Positions 16,413-26,378 of a stretch of DNA of 58,144 bases are shown here, in pieces; the stretch's first letter is position 1; each line of letters starts with the position of its first letter. Source of the DNA: Clostridia bacterium (GTDB lineage Bacteria; Bacillota_A; Clostridia; Christensenellales; Aristaeellaceae); NCBI GenBank assembly GCA_017620455.1, contig JAFZQK010000005.1:1-58144 (forward strand). Direction: 5' to 3'. Below the pieces are notes generated by a model. It ran no database searches and was not told the origin of the DNA. It saw nothing but the letters and a program-made list of their open reading frames with translations. The translations under genes were made by a program, and so were the position numbers.

Positions 16413-17798
16413 ATGAACTGTTCCGTTCGCCAGCTGTTCCGCCAGACTCCCGCGGATCAGACGGCCGTCACCGTATCCGGCTGGGTGCGCACTGTGCGCG
16501 ACAGCAAGGCTTTCGCTTTTATCGCCCTCAACGACGGCACCTTCTTCAAGAACGTGCAGATCGTTTGCGAGCAGAACCTGGAGAATTTCCAGGACGTAGT
16601 CAAAATCACCCTGGGCAGCGCCATTGAGGTCACCGGCACCCTGGTGCTGACCCCGGAAGCCCAGCAGCCCTTTGAGATCAAGGCCGAAAAAGTGACCGTG
16701 ATCGGCGCCTGCGATCCCGGCTATCCCATGCAGAAGAAGCGCCACACCGTGGAATACCTGCGCACCCAGGCCCATCTGCGGCCCCGCACCAATCTGTTCA
16801 GCGCCGTGTTCCGCATCCGGTCCCTGGCGGCCCAGGCCATCCACGCTTTCTTTGCGGAGCGCTCCTTCGTTTACGTGCACACCCCCCTGATCACCGCTTC
16901 CGACTGCGAAGGCGCGGGCGAAATGTTCCGGGTCACCACCCTGGACCTTAACGACCTGCCCAAGGACGAAAACGGCAAGGTGCTGGACAAGGAGGATTTC
17001 TTCGGCAAGCCCGCCAACCTCACCGTTTCCGGCCAGCTGAACGTGGAATGCTTCGCCCAGGCTTTCCGCAACGTTTACACCTTCGGCCCCACCTTCCGGG
17101 CGGAAAAATCCTATACCCCCCGCCACGCCGCGGAGTTCTGGATGATCGAGCCGGAAATTGCCTTCGCCGATCTTCAGGACGATATGGCCCTGGCCGAGGA
17201 GATGCTCAAGTACGTCATTTCCGACGTGCTGGCGAAGGCCCCCGAGGAAATGGAATTCCTGAACAGCTTCGTGGACAAGGGCCTGATCGCCCGGCTGCAG
17301 CATGTGGTGAACAGCCGCTTCGCCCGGGTCTCCTATACCGACGCCATCGATATCCTCCTCAAGGCCGACAGGAAGTTCGATTATCCCGTCCACTGGGGCA
17401 TGGATATCCAGACCGAGCATGAGCGTTATCTGGCCGAGGAGCATTTCGGCTCCCCCGTGTGCGTGTACGATTATCCCAAGGACATTAAGGCCTTCTACAT
17501 GCGCCAGAACGACGACGGGAAAACCGTGGCCGCCGTGGATATCCTGGTGCCCGGCATCGGCGAGCTCATCGGCGGCAGCCAGCGCGAGGAACGATTGGAC
17601 GTGCTGGAAGCCCGCATCCGGGAGCTGGGCCTGGATATGGATTCCTACTGGTGGTATCTGGAGCTGCGCAAATACGGCACCACGCCCCATGCCGGCTTCG
17701 GCCTGGGCTTCGAGCGCCTGATCATGTACCTGACGGGCGTGGGCAACATCCGCGACGTGCTGCCCTTCCCCCGCACCACCGGCAGCGCGGACTTCTGA
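16413..17798 (+). CDS. asnS: Asparaginyl-tRNA synthetase
   Basis: A class IIb aminoacyl-tRNA synthetase, 461 aa. The N-terminal OB-fold anticodon-binding domain (about 18-105) begins [14 protein letters not shown]. Motif 2 is [21 protein letters not shown], split here by position at about 229, and motif 3 is GFGLGFERL with [12 protein letters not shown] at the end. The Arg-Asp pattern near the active site and final PFPRT fit AsnRS rather than AspRS. It is 40 bases after the glucokinase and followed by a strong terminator. Confidence 0.93.
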   Translation: MNCSVRQLFRQTPADQTAVTVSGWVRTVRDSKAFAFIALNDGTFFKNVQIVCEQNLENFQDVVKITLGSAIEVTGTLVLTPEAQQPFEIKAEKVTVIGACDPGYPMQKKRHTVEYLRTQAHLRPRTNLFSAVFRIRSLAAQAIHAFFAERSFVYVHTPLITASDCEGAGEMFRVTTLDLNDLPKDENGKVLDKEDFFGKPANLTVSGQLNVECFAQAFRNVYTFGPTFRAEKSYTPRHAAEFWMIEPEIAFADLQDDMALAEEMLKYVISDVLAKAPEEMEFLNSFVDKGLIARLQHVVNSRFARVSYTDAIDILLKADRKFDYPVHWGMDIQTEHERYLAEEHFGSPVCVYDYPKDIKAFYMRQNDDGKTVAAVDILVPGIGELIGGSQREERLDVLEARIRELGLDMDSYWWYLELRKYGTTPHAGFGLGFERLIMYLTGVGNIRDVLPFPRTTGSADF

Positions 17799-17814
17799 TC
17801 TTATACACGCATGG

Positions 17815-17850
17815 CCCCGGCCGTTCATCGGCCGGGGTTTTTTATTTTTT
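17815..17850 (+). terminator. Rho-independent terminator after asnS
   Basis: A perfect 9-bp GC stem (CCCCGGCCG / CGGCCGGGG), loop TTCAT, then TTTTTTATTTTTT. It closes the hprK-glk-asnS transcript. Confidence 0.95.
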
Positions 17851-17925
17851 CCAAATTGCGGGAACTTTTTTACCGCTTCCGCCGTCCAACTTAAGTGAAA
17901 CGGAAAACGCAGGGAGAAGAATCCC

Positions 17926-17953
17926 TTGCAAACTTTTTCCAGATCCGTATAAT
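17926..17953 (+). promoter_or_regulatory. Promoter of the 547-aa secreted protein gene
   Basis: TTGCAA at 17926-17931, a 16-base spacer, TATAAT at 17948-17953, 60 bases before the ATG. Confidence 0.75.
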
Positions 17954-18013
17954 GGAATCAGACAGCCATTCCTTTATACCGATCATTCACAGCCATCAAA
18001 GGAGTGAAACAGC

Positions 18014-19657
18014 ATGAAACGGTCCATCGCCCTGCTGCTGGCGCTGCTGCTTACGGCGGCTTCCGCCGCCGCGTTCGCCCAGGTCCCCGCCGGATCCCAG
18101 ATCGTATCCAGCGAAGCCTTGCAGTTTTCCACCCTGGCGCCCGAGGACGCCGCCGTGTATGCGGACGGGGAATCCATGTTCATAGATCTGGATCCCGTGG
18201 ACGGTATCCCCTATGTGGAGATCGACAAAGTCCTGGGCCAGCGGTACGATACCGACAGGTATTTCAACGAAATCCTGATGAACGATATGCAGTCCCGGTA
18301 CGGCGACAGCCTGCGGGGCACCTCCGTCATGGAATACTACACCGTCGGCGGCAAGGATCTGCCCGCCGCCCAGTTCACCTACAAGGTGGGCGAATACACG
18401 GTGTACTTCCTGCAGGCGCTGGAGCTCAACGGAGACGATACGGTGTTCTACACCGCCAAATTCCTCTCCGAATACCGGGAAGAAACCATGAACGCCCTGG
18501 ACATGGCCGTCCGCTGTTATCAGCCCGACGCCCATTACTACGGCGGCGCTCAGGTGCAGCCGCCTGTGGACGGGCCCGTTCCTCCGCAGACCAGCCCCGC
18601 CCCGCAGCCCGCGCCCGTCACCGGCGCCGTCGCCGTGTCCTTCAAGCATGTACGGTATGAAGACATGCGCCTTGCCCAATGCGCGGCGCCCGCGGGCTAC
18701 AGCATCACGCCCTATCCGGACATCTGCGGCGACACCCGCAGCTTCACCGCGCCCCTGGGCCTGACCGTCATCGCCAAATCCCCGGACGGGCGGACCTCCA
18801 TGGTGTACGAATCCCCCAGCGCTTTCCTGGAAATCGTATCCTCCACCAAGGGCGGCAGGCCTTTCCGGACGCAGGAGAACGGCGGCTACGATACCATGAC
18901 CATGACCCCCATGGCCCAGTTCCCCCAGCCCAACGCCTACGCCTATGCCTACCTGACCGGCATGTACCCCGGCACGGAAATCACCTATATCGGATCCAAG
19001 GATCTGTCCGCTTATCAGCCCCTGTTCCAGAAAAACGCCGAGGATAAATACAACGCCCTTTGCGCCGGCCATCCCGAGCTGGTGGGCCTGAACATCGACA
19101 GCGTTTCCGTCAACGGAGATATCTGCGCATTCAGCGGCGAAGTGAACGGCGAGCCCTATTTCTTCGTGGTGGGCACCGTGATCGAAGCCACCCAGACCAC
19201 CTCCACCATGGCCCTGCTGGAAGGCACGCTGAAGGAAGAGGAAATCCTATGGAGCCCCCTGTGCACCTATGTGCTCTCCTGCCCCGTAGCGGAGTTTGAC
19301 AGCGTTTATCCCGCCTTTGAGATCTTCATGGAAAACACCACCGTCAGCGACCAGTTCATCGCTGCCAACCAGCGCCTGAGCGAGGAGCTGCGTCAGATCA
19401 TCGTGGATTCACGGATGCCCTCCGGCTACAAATACAGCCGCGCCGTCCTGAGCACCGCCACCGGCTCGGATGAAACCTACGACGACGAGCGCTTTACCGA
19501 TTACATCTTTGATCAGAACGACTACACGCTGTCCGACGGCTCCCACGTCAAGGTCTCCACCGCCTACGATTACGTCTACGAAGGCGATAACGGCGTGGTG
19601 TACTTTTCCGACAGCGCCTTCCCCCAGCCCGGCGCTCCCCTGACCCCGAACCGGTAA
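18014..19657 (+). CDS. Large secreted protein of unknown function
   Basis: 547 aa with a clear signal peptide (1-22, AFA-Q). I see two halves of different character joined by a Pro-rich linker at about 183-208 (QPPVDGPVPPQTSPAPQPAP). The first half is about 160 residues (AVYADGESMFIDLDP and following). The second is acidic and rich in Tyr and Asp. No catalytic motif or known family is recognised. It has its own promoter and is followed by a repeat-hairpin block, so it is monocistronic. Likely an extracytoplasmic structural or binding protein, by inference. Confidence 0.75.
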   Translation: MKRSIALLLALLLTAASAAAFAQVPAGSQIVSSEALQFSTLAPEDAAVYADGESMFIDLDPVDGIPYVEIDKVLGQRYDTDRYFNEILMNDMQSRYGDSLRGTSVMEYYTVGGKDLPAAQFTYKVGEYTVYFLQALELNGDDTVFYTAKFLSEYREETMNALDMAVRCYQPDAHYYGGAQVQPPVDGPVPPQTSPAPQPAPVTGAVAVSFKHVRYEDMRLAQCAAPAGYSITPYPDICGDTRSFTAPLGLTVIAKSPDGRTSMVYESPSAFLEIVSSTKGGRPFRTQENGGYDTMTMTPMAQFPQPNAYAYAYLTGMYPGTEITYIGSKDLSAYQPLFQKNAEDKYNALCAGHPELVGLNIDSVSVNGDICAFSGEVNGEPYFFVVGTVIEATQTTSTMALLEGTLKEEEILWSPLCTYVLSCPVAEFDSVYPAFEIFMENTTVSDQFIAANQRLSEELRQIIVDSRMPSGYKYSRAVLSTATGSDETYDDERFTDYIFDQNDYTLSDGSHVKVSTAYDYVYEGDNGVVYFSDSAFPQPGAPLTPNR

Positions 19658-19689
19658 GAAACGAAAAAAGAAAAGCGGGAGGCGGCTTT

Positions 19690-20106
19690 TGACGCAAAAG
19701 CCCCTCTCCGCCCCTCCGGGGCACCTCCCCCGAAGGGGAAGGTTTTTTTAATTGTCGCGCTCAGCCCGAATGGGCCAAGGAAACGACCGCTAAGAATTAT
19801 GAAATAAGAAGTCCCCTCTCCGTCCCTTCGGGACACCTCCCCTAAAGGGGGAGGTTTTAATTGTCGCGCTCGGCCCGAATGGGCCGAGAAAGCGGCCGCC
19901 AGGAATTATAGAAAAGAAGTGCGCCCCCGGCAGCGCCGCCATAGGCGGCTGAGGGCGAAGCGATCCTTCTGGATCGCCGCCCGAAACCCGTGCGCAAGCG
20001 AAGCGATAGGCACGGGGCAAAACGGGTGAGAGGCGTGCGAAGTCTTCCCGTCGCGCTCGGCCCGAATGGGCCGAGAAAGCGGCCGCCAGGAAATATAGAA
20101 AAGAAG
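19690..20106. repeat. Block of repeated intergenic hairpin units
   Basis: The 478-bp gap between two genes holds no convincing coding sequence. Unit 1 (19701-19811) and unit 2 (19814-19919) share CCCCTCTCCG, a purine-rich hairpin with Ts, then TCGCGCTCGGCCC-GAAT-GGGCCGAG and AGAAAAGAAG. A third half unit is at 20051-20106. The palindrome CTCGGCCC/GGGCCGAG is perfect in the last two and decayed in the first. Between units 2 and 3 (19920-20050) are more short inverted repeats, including GGATCG-type and GGCGGC-type stems. The hairpin with seven Ts at 19722-19749 may end the upstream transcript. Confidence 0.75.
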
Positions 20107-20131
20107 CACGCCTCCCCGGTGAGAGGCGTGC
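20106..20131 (-). terminator. Terminator after ridA
   Basis: On the minus strand the 9-bp stem GCACGCCTC / GAGGCGTGC is followed by TTCTTTTCTATATTTCC. It starts five bases after the stop. Confidence 0.6.
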
Positions 20132-20135
20132 GAAG

Positions 20136-20498
20136 TTACTTAAAGGCGATCGCGTCCGCTTGGAACTGTAAGCCATCCGGTCCGCCCACATGGGCGAAAT
20201 TGGTCTGGATGGATTTCCGGGCGGGATAATGCCCGCCGAAGCGCTCGTGAATGACCTTTTCCATCACCGGGATGTTCCATACGTCCCGGAACAGGCAATC
20301 CATCTGCACCACGTTTTCAAGCGTCAGCCCGAACAGAGCGAGCCGCCTTTCCATCTCGTCAAAGGCGCCGTTTATCTGCTCCTCCACCGTGCCGCCCACG
20401 TTGCCCACGCAGTAGGACAGGAAATAGTAATCCCCCGCCTTCACGATGCCGGAATGGGCGAAGCCCTCGTTGATGTCTTTCCGTACGATCCCGCTCAT
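20136..20498 (-). CDS. RidA/YjgF-family protein
   Basis: 120 aa, a small trimeric enamine/imine deaminase family that removes reactive intermediates of PLP enzymes. Features are the N-terminal [26 protein letters not shown] in the centre, and the [15 protein letters not shown] segment near the end. The canonical Arg of the R-K-x-E-pattern end is replaced (the end reads [13 protein letters not shown]), so activity may be atypical. It overlaps the uvrA stop by 4 bases, an unusual partner for a repair gene. Confidence 0.8.
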   Translation of the reverse strand: MSGIVRKDINEGFAHSGIVKAGDYYFLSYCVGNVGGTVEEQINGAFDEMERRLALFGLTLENVVQMDCLFRDVWNIPVMEKVIHERFGGHYPARKSIQTNFAHVGGPDGLQFQADAIAFK

Positions 20499-23305
20499 TT
20501 CAATACTCCCTTCAAAAACTGTCCGGTATAGCTTGCCTTCACGCCGGCGATCTCCTCCGGCGTCCCCGCCGCGATCACCGTACCGCCGGCGTCTCCCCCT
20601 TCGGGACCCAGGTCGATGATATAGTCGGCGGTCTTGATGATATCCAGGTTGTGCTCGATCACCAGCACGGTGTTGCCCTGATCCGTCAGCTGCTGCAGCA
20701 CCTTTACCAGCCGGCTCACATCGTCCATGTGCAGCCCGGTGGTAGGCTCATCCAGGAGCACCAGGGTCTTTCCCGTGGCCCGGCGGCTCAGCTCCGTGGC
20801 CAGCTTCACCCGCTGGGCCTCGCCCCCGGACAGGGTGGTGCTGGGCTGGCCCAGCTTCATGTAGCCCAGGCCCACGTCGTACAGCGTGCGCAGTTTCTGC
20901 ATCACGGCGGGATGCGCCTCGAAAACACCCATGGCCTCCTCCACCGTCAGATCCAGCACGTCGGCGATGGACAGCCCCTTGTATTTGACCTCCAGCGTTT
21001 CCCGGTTGTACCTTTTCCCGCGGCACACCTCGCAGGGCACGTAAATATCCGCCATGAAGTGCATTTCGATCTTCAGCAGCCCGTCCCCCGAGCAGGCCTC
21101 GCACCGGCCGCCCTTCACATTGAAAGAGAAGCGGTTCTCCTTATAGCCCCGGATCTTGGCCTCGGTCAGCTGAGCGAACACCTTACGGATCAGGTCGAAC
21201 AGCCCGGTATAGGTGGCCGGGTTGCTCCGGGGAGAGCGCCCGATGGGCGACTGGTCGATATTGATGATCTTGTCCAGCTGCTCCACGCCCTCGATGCGGT
21301 CGTAATCCGCCTTCCGGGGGCGGGCGCGGTTGAGCTGATGGGCCAGGGCGGTATACAGGATGGCGTTCACCAGGCTGCTTTTCCCGCTGCCGCTGACCCC
21401 CGTGACGCAGCAGAACACCCCCAGGGGGAAGCTGACGTCGATATTTTTCAGGTTATGCTCACGGGCGCCCCGCACCGTCAGCCACCCCTGGGGCGTGCGG
21501 CGGGCTTTGGGCACCGGGATGCGCATTTTGCCGCTCAGGTATTTGCCGGTAATGGATTCCGGGGCGTTCATCACGTCCTCCACCGTACCCTGGGCCACGA
21601 TCCGGCCCCCGTGCTCCCCGGCTCCGGGGCCGATATCCACCAGGTAATCCGCGCTGCGCAGCGTTTCCTCGTCGTGCTCCACCACGATCAGGGTGTTGCC
21701 CAGCTGCTGCAGACGGCGCAGCGTCCGGAGCAGCCGGGCGTTGTCCCGCTGGTGCAGGCCGATGCTGGGCTCGTCCAGGATATAGAGCACTCCTACCAGG
21801 CCGCTGCCGATCTGGGTGGCCAGACGGATGCGCTGGGCCTCGCCCCCGGACAGCGTGGCCGCCGCCCGGGACAGCGTCAGATAATCCAGCCCCACGTCGC
21901 ACAGGAAGCCCAGGCGCGCGTTCACCTCCCGCAGGATGGGCGCGGCGATCATCCGCTCCTTTTCGGATTGCTTCAGCTGCCCGAGGAAATCCCGGGTCTT
22001 GCGGATGTTCCATTCGCTGATTTCCGCGATGTTCCTGCCCCCCACGGTGACGGCCAGGGCCTCGGGCTTCAGCCGCCGCCCCTTGCAGATGGGGCAGGTC
22101 TCGTGGGCCATGTATTCCTCGTACGCGGCCTTCATGCCCTCGCTCTGGGTCTCCTGATAGCGGCGCTCCAGGGAGGGGATCACCCCCTCGAAGGTGGTCT
22201 GGTAAGTGCCCGTTTCAAACACGATTTTCAGCTTCTGCGCCCCGGTACCGTAAAGGATCTTTTCTTTGATCTCCTCCGGCAGCGCCCGGAAGGGCGTATC
22301 CATGGAAAAGCCGTAAAAATCCGCCATGGCCTTGAACATGCTGTGGGCGGTGGAGCCCACGTCCCCGCTGTTCCAGCCCATGCAGCTGACGGCCCCTTCG
22401 TTCAGGGATTTGTCCGCGTCCGGCACCACCAGATCGGCGCTGACCTTCATGGTTTCCCCCAGGCCGGAGCAGTGAGGGCACGCCCCGTAGGGATTGTTGA
22501 AGGAGAACATCCGGGGGGCCAGCTCCTCGATGTTCACGCCGCAGTCCGGGCAGGCGTAATTCTGGGAAAACATCATTTCCTTATCGTCCGGGGAAACCAG
22601 CACGCAGGCCAGCCCGCCGGACTGCTTCATGGCGGTCTCCAGGCTGTCGGTCAGCCGCTGCTGGATGCCCGGGCGCACCACCAGCCGGTCCACCACCAGA
22701 TCGATCTGATGCTTCTTCTGCTTGTCCAGGGGCGGCGCGTCGTCCAATTCGTACATTTCCCCGTCGATCCGCGCCCGGACGAACCCGCTTTTCAGCGCGT
22801 CCTCCATCAGCTTCACATGCTCGCCCTTGCGCTGACGCACCACCGGAGCCAGGATCTGGATCCTCGTGCCCTCCGGCAGGGCCTCCACGGCGTCCACCAT
22901 CTGGTCCACCGTCTGCTGCCTGATTTCCCTGCCGCATTTGGGGCAGTGGGGCAAGCCCGTCCTGGCGTATAAAAGCCGCAGGTAATCGTGGATCTCCGTC
23001 ACCGTGCCCACCGTGGACCGGGGGTTTCGGGCGGTGGTTTTCTGGTCGATGGAAATGGCGGGCGAAAGGCCCTCGATGCCGTCCACGTCCGGCTTGTCCA
23101 TCTGGCCCAAAAACATCCGGGCATAGCTGCTCATGCTTTCCACATAGCGGCGCTGCCCCTCGGCGTATATCGTATCGAAGGCCAGAGAGGATTTGCCCGA
23201 TCCGCTCAGCCCCGTGAATACCACCAGCTTGTCCCGGGGGATCGTCAGGTCCACGTTTTTCAGGTTGTGCTCCCGGGCGCCCCGGACAATGATTTTATCC
23301 TCCAT
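20495..23305 (-). CDS. uvrA: Excinuclease ABC subunit A
   Basis: The damage-recognition ATPase of nucleotide excision repair, 936 aa, normal length. The first Walker A is GLSGSGKSS (about 32-40), the first zinc finger starts CPKCGRE, ABC signature [12 protein letters not shown], second Walker [10 protein letters not shown], second zinc module CEACSGDG...CEVC, and second signature [13 protein letters not shown] chose the ATG at 23305 because GGAGG lies five bases upstream; the frame opens further to 23641 but without support. The promoter carries a LexA-type box. Confidence 0.96.
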   Translation of the reverse strand: MEDKIIVRGAREHNLKNVDLTIPRDKLVVFTGLSGSGKSSLAFDTIYAEGQRRYVESMSSYARMFLGQMDKPDVDGIEGLSPAISIDQKTTARNPRSTVGTVTEIHDYLRLLYARTGLPHCPKCGREIRQQTVDQMVDAVEALPEGTRIQILAPVVRQRKGEHVKLMEDALKSGFVRARIDGEMYELDDAPPLDKQKKHQIDLVVDRLVVRPGIQQRLTDSLETAMKQSGGLACVLVSPDDKEMMFSQNYACPDCGVNIEELAPRMFSFNNPYGACPHCSGLGETMKVSADLVVPDADKSLNEGAVSCMGWNSGDVGSTAHSMFKAMADFYGFSMDTPFRALPEEIKEKILYGTGAQKLKIVFETGTYQTTFEGVIPSLERRYQETQSEGMKAAYEEYMAHETCPICKGRRLKPEALAVTVGGRNIAEISEWNIRKTRDFLGQLKQSEKERMIAAPILREVNARLGFLCDVGLDYLTLSRAAATLSGGEAQRIRLATQIGSGLVGVLYILDEPSIGLHQRDNARLLRTLRRLQQLGNTLIVVEHDEETLRSADYLVDIGPGAGEHGGRIVAQGTVEDVMNAPESITGKYLSGKMRIPVPKARRTPQGWLTVRGAREHNLKNIDVSFPLGVFCCVTGVSGSGKSSLVNAILYTALAHQLNRARPRKADYDRIEGVEQLDKIINIDQSPIGRSPRSNPATYTGLFDLIRKVFAQLTEAKIRGYKENRFSFNVKGGRCEACSGDGLLKIEMHFMADIYVPCEVCRGKRYNRETLEVKYKGLSIADVLDLTVEEAMGVFEAHPAVMQKLRTLYDVGLGYMKLGQPSTTLSGGEAQRVKLATELSRRATGKTLVLLDEPTTGLHMDDVSRLVKVLQQLTDQGNTVLVIEHNLDIIKTADYIIDLGPEGGDAGGTVIAAGTPEEIAGVKASYTGQFLKGVLK

Positions 23306-23338
23306 GTCCGCCTCCGTCATTTCAATCGGGTACGGCCC

Positions 23339-23367
23339 ATTATAGCACATATGTTCGCATTTGTGAA
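23339..23367 (-). promoter_or_regulatory. uvrA promoter
   Basis: Reading leftward: TTCACA (23367-23362), a 17-base spacer, TATAAT (23344-23339), 34 bases before the ATG. Confidence 0.8.
23344..23357. promoter_or_regulatory. LexA (DinR-type) operator in the uvrA promoter
   Basis: AGCAC-ATAT-GTTCG matches the Gram-positive SOS box CGAAC-N4-GTTCG at 8 of 10 positions. It sits between the -35 and -10, an effective repression site. Confidence 0.65.
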
Positions 23368-23391
23368 GGGGCATCTTTCGCGTTTTTTCCC

Positions 23392-23420
23392 TTGAAATCG
23401 GGGGCGTTCTATGCCATAAT
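23392..23420 (+). promoter_or_regulatory. Promoter of the 97-aa gene and CotH gene
   Basis: TTGAAA at 23392-23397, a 17-base spacer, CATAAT at 23415-23420. It diverges from uvrA. Confidence 0.65.
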
Positions 23421-23443
23421 AAACCGATAAGGAGATGATGCCC

Positions 23444-23737
23444 ATGGCCACCGGCATCTGGGTGCGCCTGATGCACAAGAACCACATCCTCCGGGACGCC
23501 ACCGTGGACTGCGCCCACGGGGAATGGCAATCCGCGCTGGACGCCGCCTGCCGCCAGCTGGATATGCCCCGGCCGCTGATCCTCGCCCGGCACGAGAGGG
23601 ACTGGGAGCAGTTCAATCAGGCCCGGTTCCTGCCGGAGCATTTCATGGAATCCGTTCCCTTCGACCGGATGGAAGTGGAATTCATCGACCCGGACAAAAA
23701 GAAAAAGAACCCGAACCCTTACGCACCCCTACTGTAA
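23444..23737 (+). CDS. Conserved-looking small protein of unknown function
   Basis: 97 aa, starting MATGIWVRL. The ATG at 23444 is chosen over those at 23435 and 23438 because TAAGGAG ends at 23434 and leaves a 9-base spacing. There is no signal peptide. It is acidic in the middle and ends in a lysine-rich stretch ([12 protein letters not shown]). I do not recognise a family. It has its own promoter, and only 16 bases separate it from the CotH-like gene. Confidence 0.65.
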   Translation: MATGIWVRLMHKNHILRDATVDCAHGEWQSALDAACRQLDMPRPLILARHERDWEQFNQARFLPEHFMESVPFDRMEVEFIDPDKKKKNPNPYAPLL

Positions 23738-23753
23738 AAACAGGACGGCGATT

Positions 23754-25733
23754 ATGAAAAAATTCCTGCTTCCGTTTTTGCTTCTCCTGCTCCTGTCCGC
23801 CCCCGCCTGCGCGGAGATCGCGGTCACGGAGGTGATGGCTTCCAACGGCGTGTATATCAACGGCGAAGCCTACGACTGGGTGGAATTGTACAACGCCGGG
23901 GAAAAGACCGTGGACCTGAGCGGCTGCTACCTTTCCGACAGCAAAAAGAACCCCACCAAATGGGCCTTTCCAGAAAAAACAGCTTTGAAGCGCGGGGAAT
24001 ACCTGCTGGTTTACTGCACCGGCGAGGACGTAAACCCCGGCAAAAACGGCGTGTATTACGCCAATTTCAAGCTGTCCTCCTCCGGCGATAAAGTGATCCT
24101 GACGGACCGGGACGGAGAAACGGAGATTGTTTCCCTCAAATTCCCCGCCCAGTACGGAAACGTCTCCTGGGGCCTGCCGTCGGGCGGCGGGGAGTACGGC
24201 TTCTTCGCCCAGGCCACGCCGGGGAAAAAGAACCCGGCCCAGGCGTATCCCGCCCGGGCGGCGCTGCCGGCGCTGACGCTGCCGGGCGGGTTCTACGACG
24301 GCCGGATCACCGTCGGGGCGACGGCGGAGGAGGGGCTCTCCCTGCGCTACACCCTGGACGGCTCCACCCCCACGGAAAAATCCAAGCTCCTGCCGCCGGA
24401 GGGCGTCGCGTTCCAGAAAACCGGCGTTTTCCGGGTGCGGGCCTTCGGGGAAAACCTGGTGCCCTCCGAAACCGTGTCCGCCACCTACCTGATCGGGCAG
24501 GACCATCCCGTGCCCGCGGTGTGCCTGGTGACGGACGAAAAATACCTCTTCGATCAGAGCACGGGCCTTTTGGTGACGGGCAAAAGCAAGAGCTATCCCA
24601 ATTACGAGCACGACTGGGAATACCCCGCCAACATGGAGTACTACGCCGCCGACGGGACATGTGAGATCAATCAGCTGGGCACCTTCACCACCGCGGGCCA
24701 TTCCGCCCGGCAGAACAACCAGAAATCCATCGCCGTATTCGCCCGCAAAGCCTACGGGCCGGACCGGTTTTATTTCAATCCCTTCCCCCACCGGAGCTAT
24801 GAAAGCTATAAATCCCTCCTGCTGCGCGGCGCCAATTCCGACGCCTTTTCCACCCGCATCCGGGACGCGGTGATCTCCTCCCTGGCGGAGCCCCTGGACA
24901 TCTGCTATCAGGACGCGCTGGCCATCGAGGTATACATCAACGGCAAATACTGGGGGCATTACAATCTGCGGGAAAAGATCAACAAGCATTTCGTGGCCCA
25001 ATGGGAGGGCGTGACCGACGAAAAGGAGATCGACCGGATCGACCTGCTGGCCCGCACCGGCCGGGACGAATTCGTCAATAACGGCGACAACGCCGACTGG
25101 CTCTCCCTGTGCGATTTCTGCAAAACCAAGGACCTGAACGATCCTGAAAACCTGCAGTACGTCCTGGACCGCCTGGATACGGAAAGCCTGTTTACCCACG
25201 CCGCCTTTGAAATCATCATCGGCAACAACGATTTCACCAACGTGCGGGTCTACCGGGTGCCGGGAGGCAAATGGAAATACCTGCTTTTCGACGTGGAGGC
25301 CGGCTTTTTGTCCATGGACAAGGGGCCCATGAATTACTACATCAAGAAAGTGAACGACAAGGTGCAGGGCTTCCGGCACGAGCCCCTGGCCGCGCTGCTG
25401 AACGTGCCGGAAATGCGCGCAAGGTTCCTCGCCCGCTTTGCGGAGGTGCTGGAACAATCCTTCCAGTGGCCTTATGTGGAAAGCCATTTCCTGCCCTGGG
25501 AGGAAACCATGGAAATCCTGCTGCCCCGGCACCTGACCCGCTGGAAGCACGTCACCATGAAGGCCTGGCGGCAGAACGTGGACGCGGTAAAGTACTACGC
25601 CCGGATGCGGCCGGTGAAAATCGTATCCATGCTGCAAAGCCATATGAAGCTGACAGACGAAGAAGTGGAACAGTATTTCGGGAATGTGCAGCGCCTGCTG
25701 GAATCCGTCAACACAGCGCGAGGTGCCGAATGA
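23754..25733 (+). CDS. Secreted LTD / CotH-kinase-domain protein
   Basis: 659 aa. Signal peptide 1-20; lamin-tail domain at about 21-140 (ITEVMASNG-type start, DWVELYNAG); a chitobiase-like C-terminal beta-strand module at about 160-225 (LRYTLDGSTPT); then a CotH domain at about 235-600. The CotH part has LRGANSDAFSTRIRDAV, INGKYWGHYNLREKIN and NNDFTNVRVYR with LLFDVEAGF. CotH enzymes are atypical kinases first known from spore coats; secreted LTD-CotH fusions in clostridia are of unknown role and probably wall- or polysaccharide-linked. It is translationally coupled (ATGA) to a phosphoesterase gene. Confidence 0.85.
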   Translation: MKKFLLPFLLLLLLSAPACAEIAVTEVMASNGVYINGEAYDWVELYNAGEKTVDLSGCYLSDSKKNPTKWAFPEKTALKRGEYLLVYCTGEDVNPGKNGVYYANFKLSSSGDKVILTDRDGETEIVSLKFPAQYGNVSWGLPSGGGEYGFFAQATPGKKNPAQAYPARAALPALTLPGGFYDGRITVGATAEEGLSLRYTLDGSTPTEKSKLLPPEGVAFQKTGVFRVRAFGENLVPSETVSATYLIGQDHPVPAVCLVTDEKYLFDQSTGLLVTGKSKSYPNYEHDWEYPANMEYYAADGTCEINQLGTFTTAGHSARQNNQKSIAVFARKAYGPDRFYFNPFPHRSYESYKSLLLRGANSDAFSTRIRDAVISSLAEPLDICYQDALAIEVYINGKYWGHYNLREKINKHFVAQWEGVTDEKEIDRIDLLARTGRDEFVNNGDNADWLSLCDFCKTKDLNDPENLQYVLDRLDTESLFTHAAFEIIIGNNDFTNVRVYRVPGGKWKYLLFDVEAGFLSMDKGPMNYYIKKVNDKVQGFRHEPLAALLNVPEMRARFLARFAEVLEQSFQWPYVESHFLPWEETMEILLPRHLTRWKHVTMKAWRQNVDAVKYYARMRPVKIVSMLQSHMKLTDEEVEQYFGNVQRLLESVNTARGAE

Positions 25734-26272
25734 AGCTGCTGATCGCATCCGATATCCACGGCTCCGCCGTCTTCTGCCAATCGCTTATGCGGGCCTGGGA
25801 CCGGGAACGGGCGGACCGGCTGCTGCTCCTGGGGGATCTGCTCTATCACGGCCCCAGGAACGATCTGCCGGAGGGATACGACCCCCGCCGGACGGCAGAA
25901 ATGCTGAACCAGCGCCGGGACGGGATCCTCTGCATCCGGGGCAACTGCGACGCCGAGGTGGACCAGATGATGCTGCGGTTCCCCATCCTGGCGGAATACG
26001 CCCTGCTGTCGCTCTCCGGCGCCGCGCTGTACGCCTGCCACGGCCATGCCCTCGGCCCGGACAGTCCGCCTCCCCTGCGCCGGGGCGACGTGCTGCTGTA
26101 CGGCCACACCCACGTGCCCGCCTGGGAGGACCGGGACGGCTGCCTGTGGCTGAACCCCGGCTCCGTTTCCATCCCCAAAAACGGCTCCTCCAGGAGCTAT
26201 ATGACGTTTGAAAACGGCGTTTTCACATGGAAAACGCTGGCGGGAGATGCTTTTCACCGCCTGGCCTTATGA
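25730..26272 (+). CDS. YfcE/MJ0936-type metallophosphoesterase
   Basis: 180 aa, a calcineurin-like phosphodiesterase. Metal ligands are in IASDIHGS, LGDLLYHGPRN, GNCDAEVD, ACHGHALG and YGHTHVP, and the end NPGSVSIPKNG is typical of the YfcE family. E. coli YfcE hydrolyses phosphodiesters in vitro. It overlaps the CotH-like stop by 4 bases. Cytosolic, so direct interaction with the exported CotH protein is unlikely. Confidence 0.92.
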   Translation: MKLLIASDIHGSAVFCQSLMRAWDRERADRLLLLGDLLYHGPRNDLPEGYDPRRTAEMLNQRRDGILCIRGNCDAEVDQMMLRFPILAEYALLSLSGAALYACHGHALGPDSPPPLRRGDVLLYGHTHVPAWEDRDGCLWLNPGSVSIPKNGSSRSYMTFENGVFTWKTLAGDAFHRLAL

Positions 26273-26334
26273 TTTTCATTGCCTGAAACGCGCCGCAGGA
26301 ACGCCCGGAAAAATGCACGCGATTTGTTTTTCCC

Positions 26335-26363
26335 TTGCGTTTTTCTTCGCTTCATGCTACAAT
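26335..26363 (+). promoter_or_regulatory. Promoter of the THF-riboswitch operon
   Basis: TTGCGT at 26335-26340, a 17-base spacer, TACAAT at 26358-26363 preceded by TGC (extended -10). Transcription should start just before the riboswitch. Confidence 0.75.
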
Positions 26364-26378
26364 GCGCTTGATTCGTAC

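Noticed and set aside
14363..16414. 683-aa minus-strand frame across hprK and glucokinase
   Set aside because: Antisense to genes with intact catalytic motifs; composition typical of reverse-strand artefacts.
19701..20106. CRISPR array
   Set aside because: Units are about 110 bp with internal hairpins, only 2.5 copies, no unique spacers of regular length and no cas genes.
19790..20191. 133-aa minus-strand frame in the repeat block
   Set aside because: Built entirely of repeat sequence and overlaps ridA end; repeated motifs read in-frame by chance.
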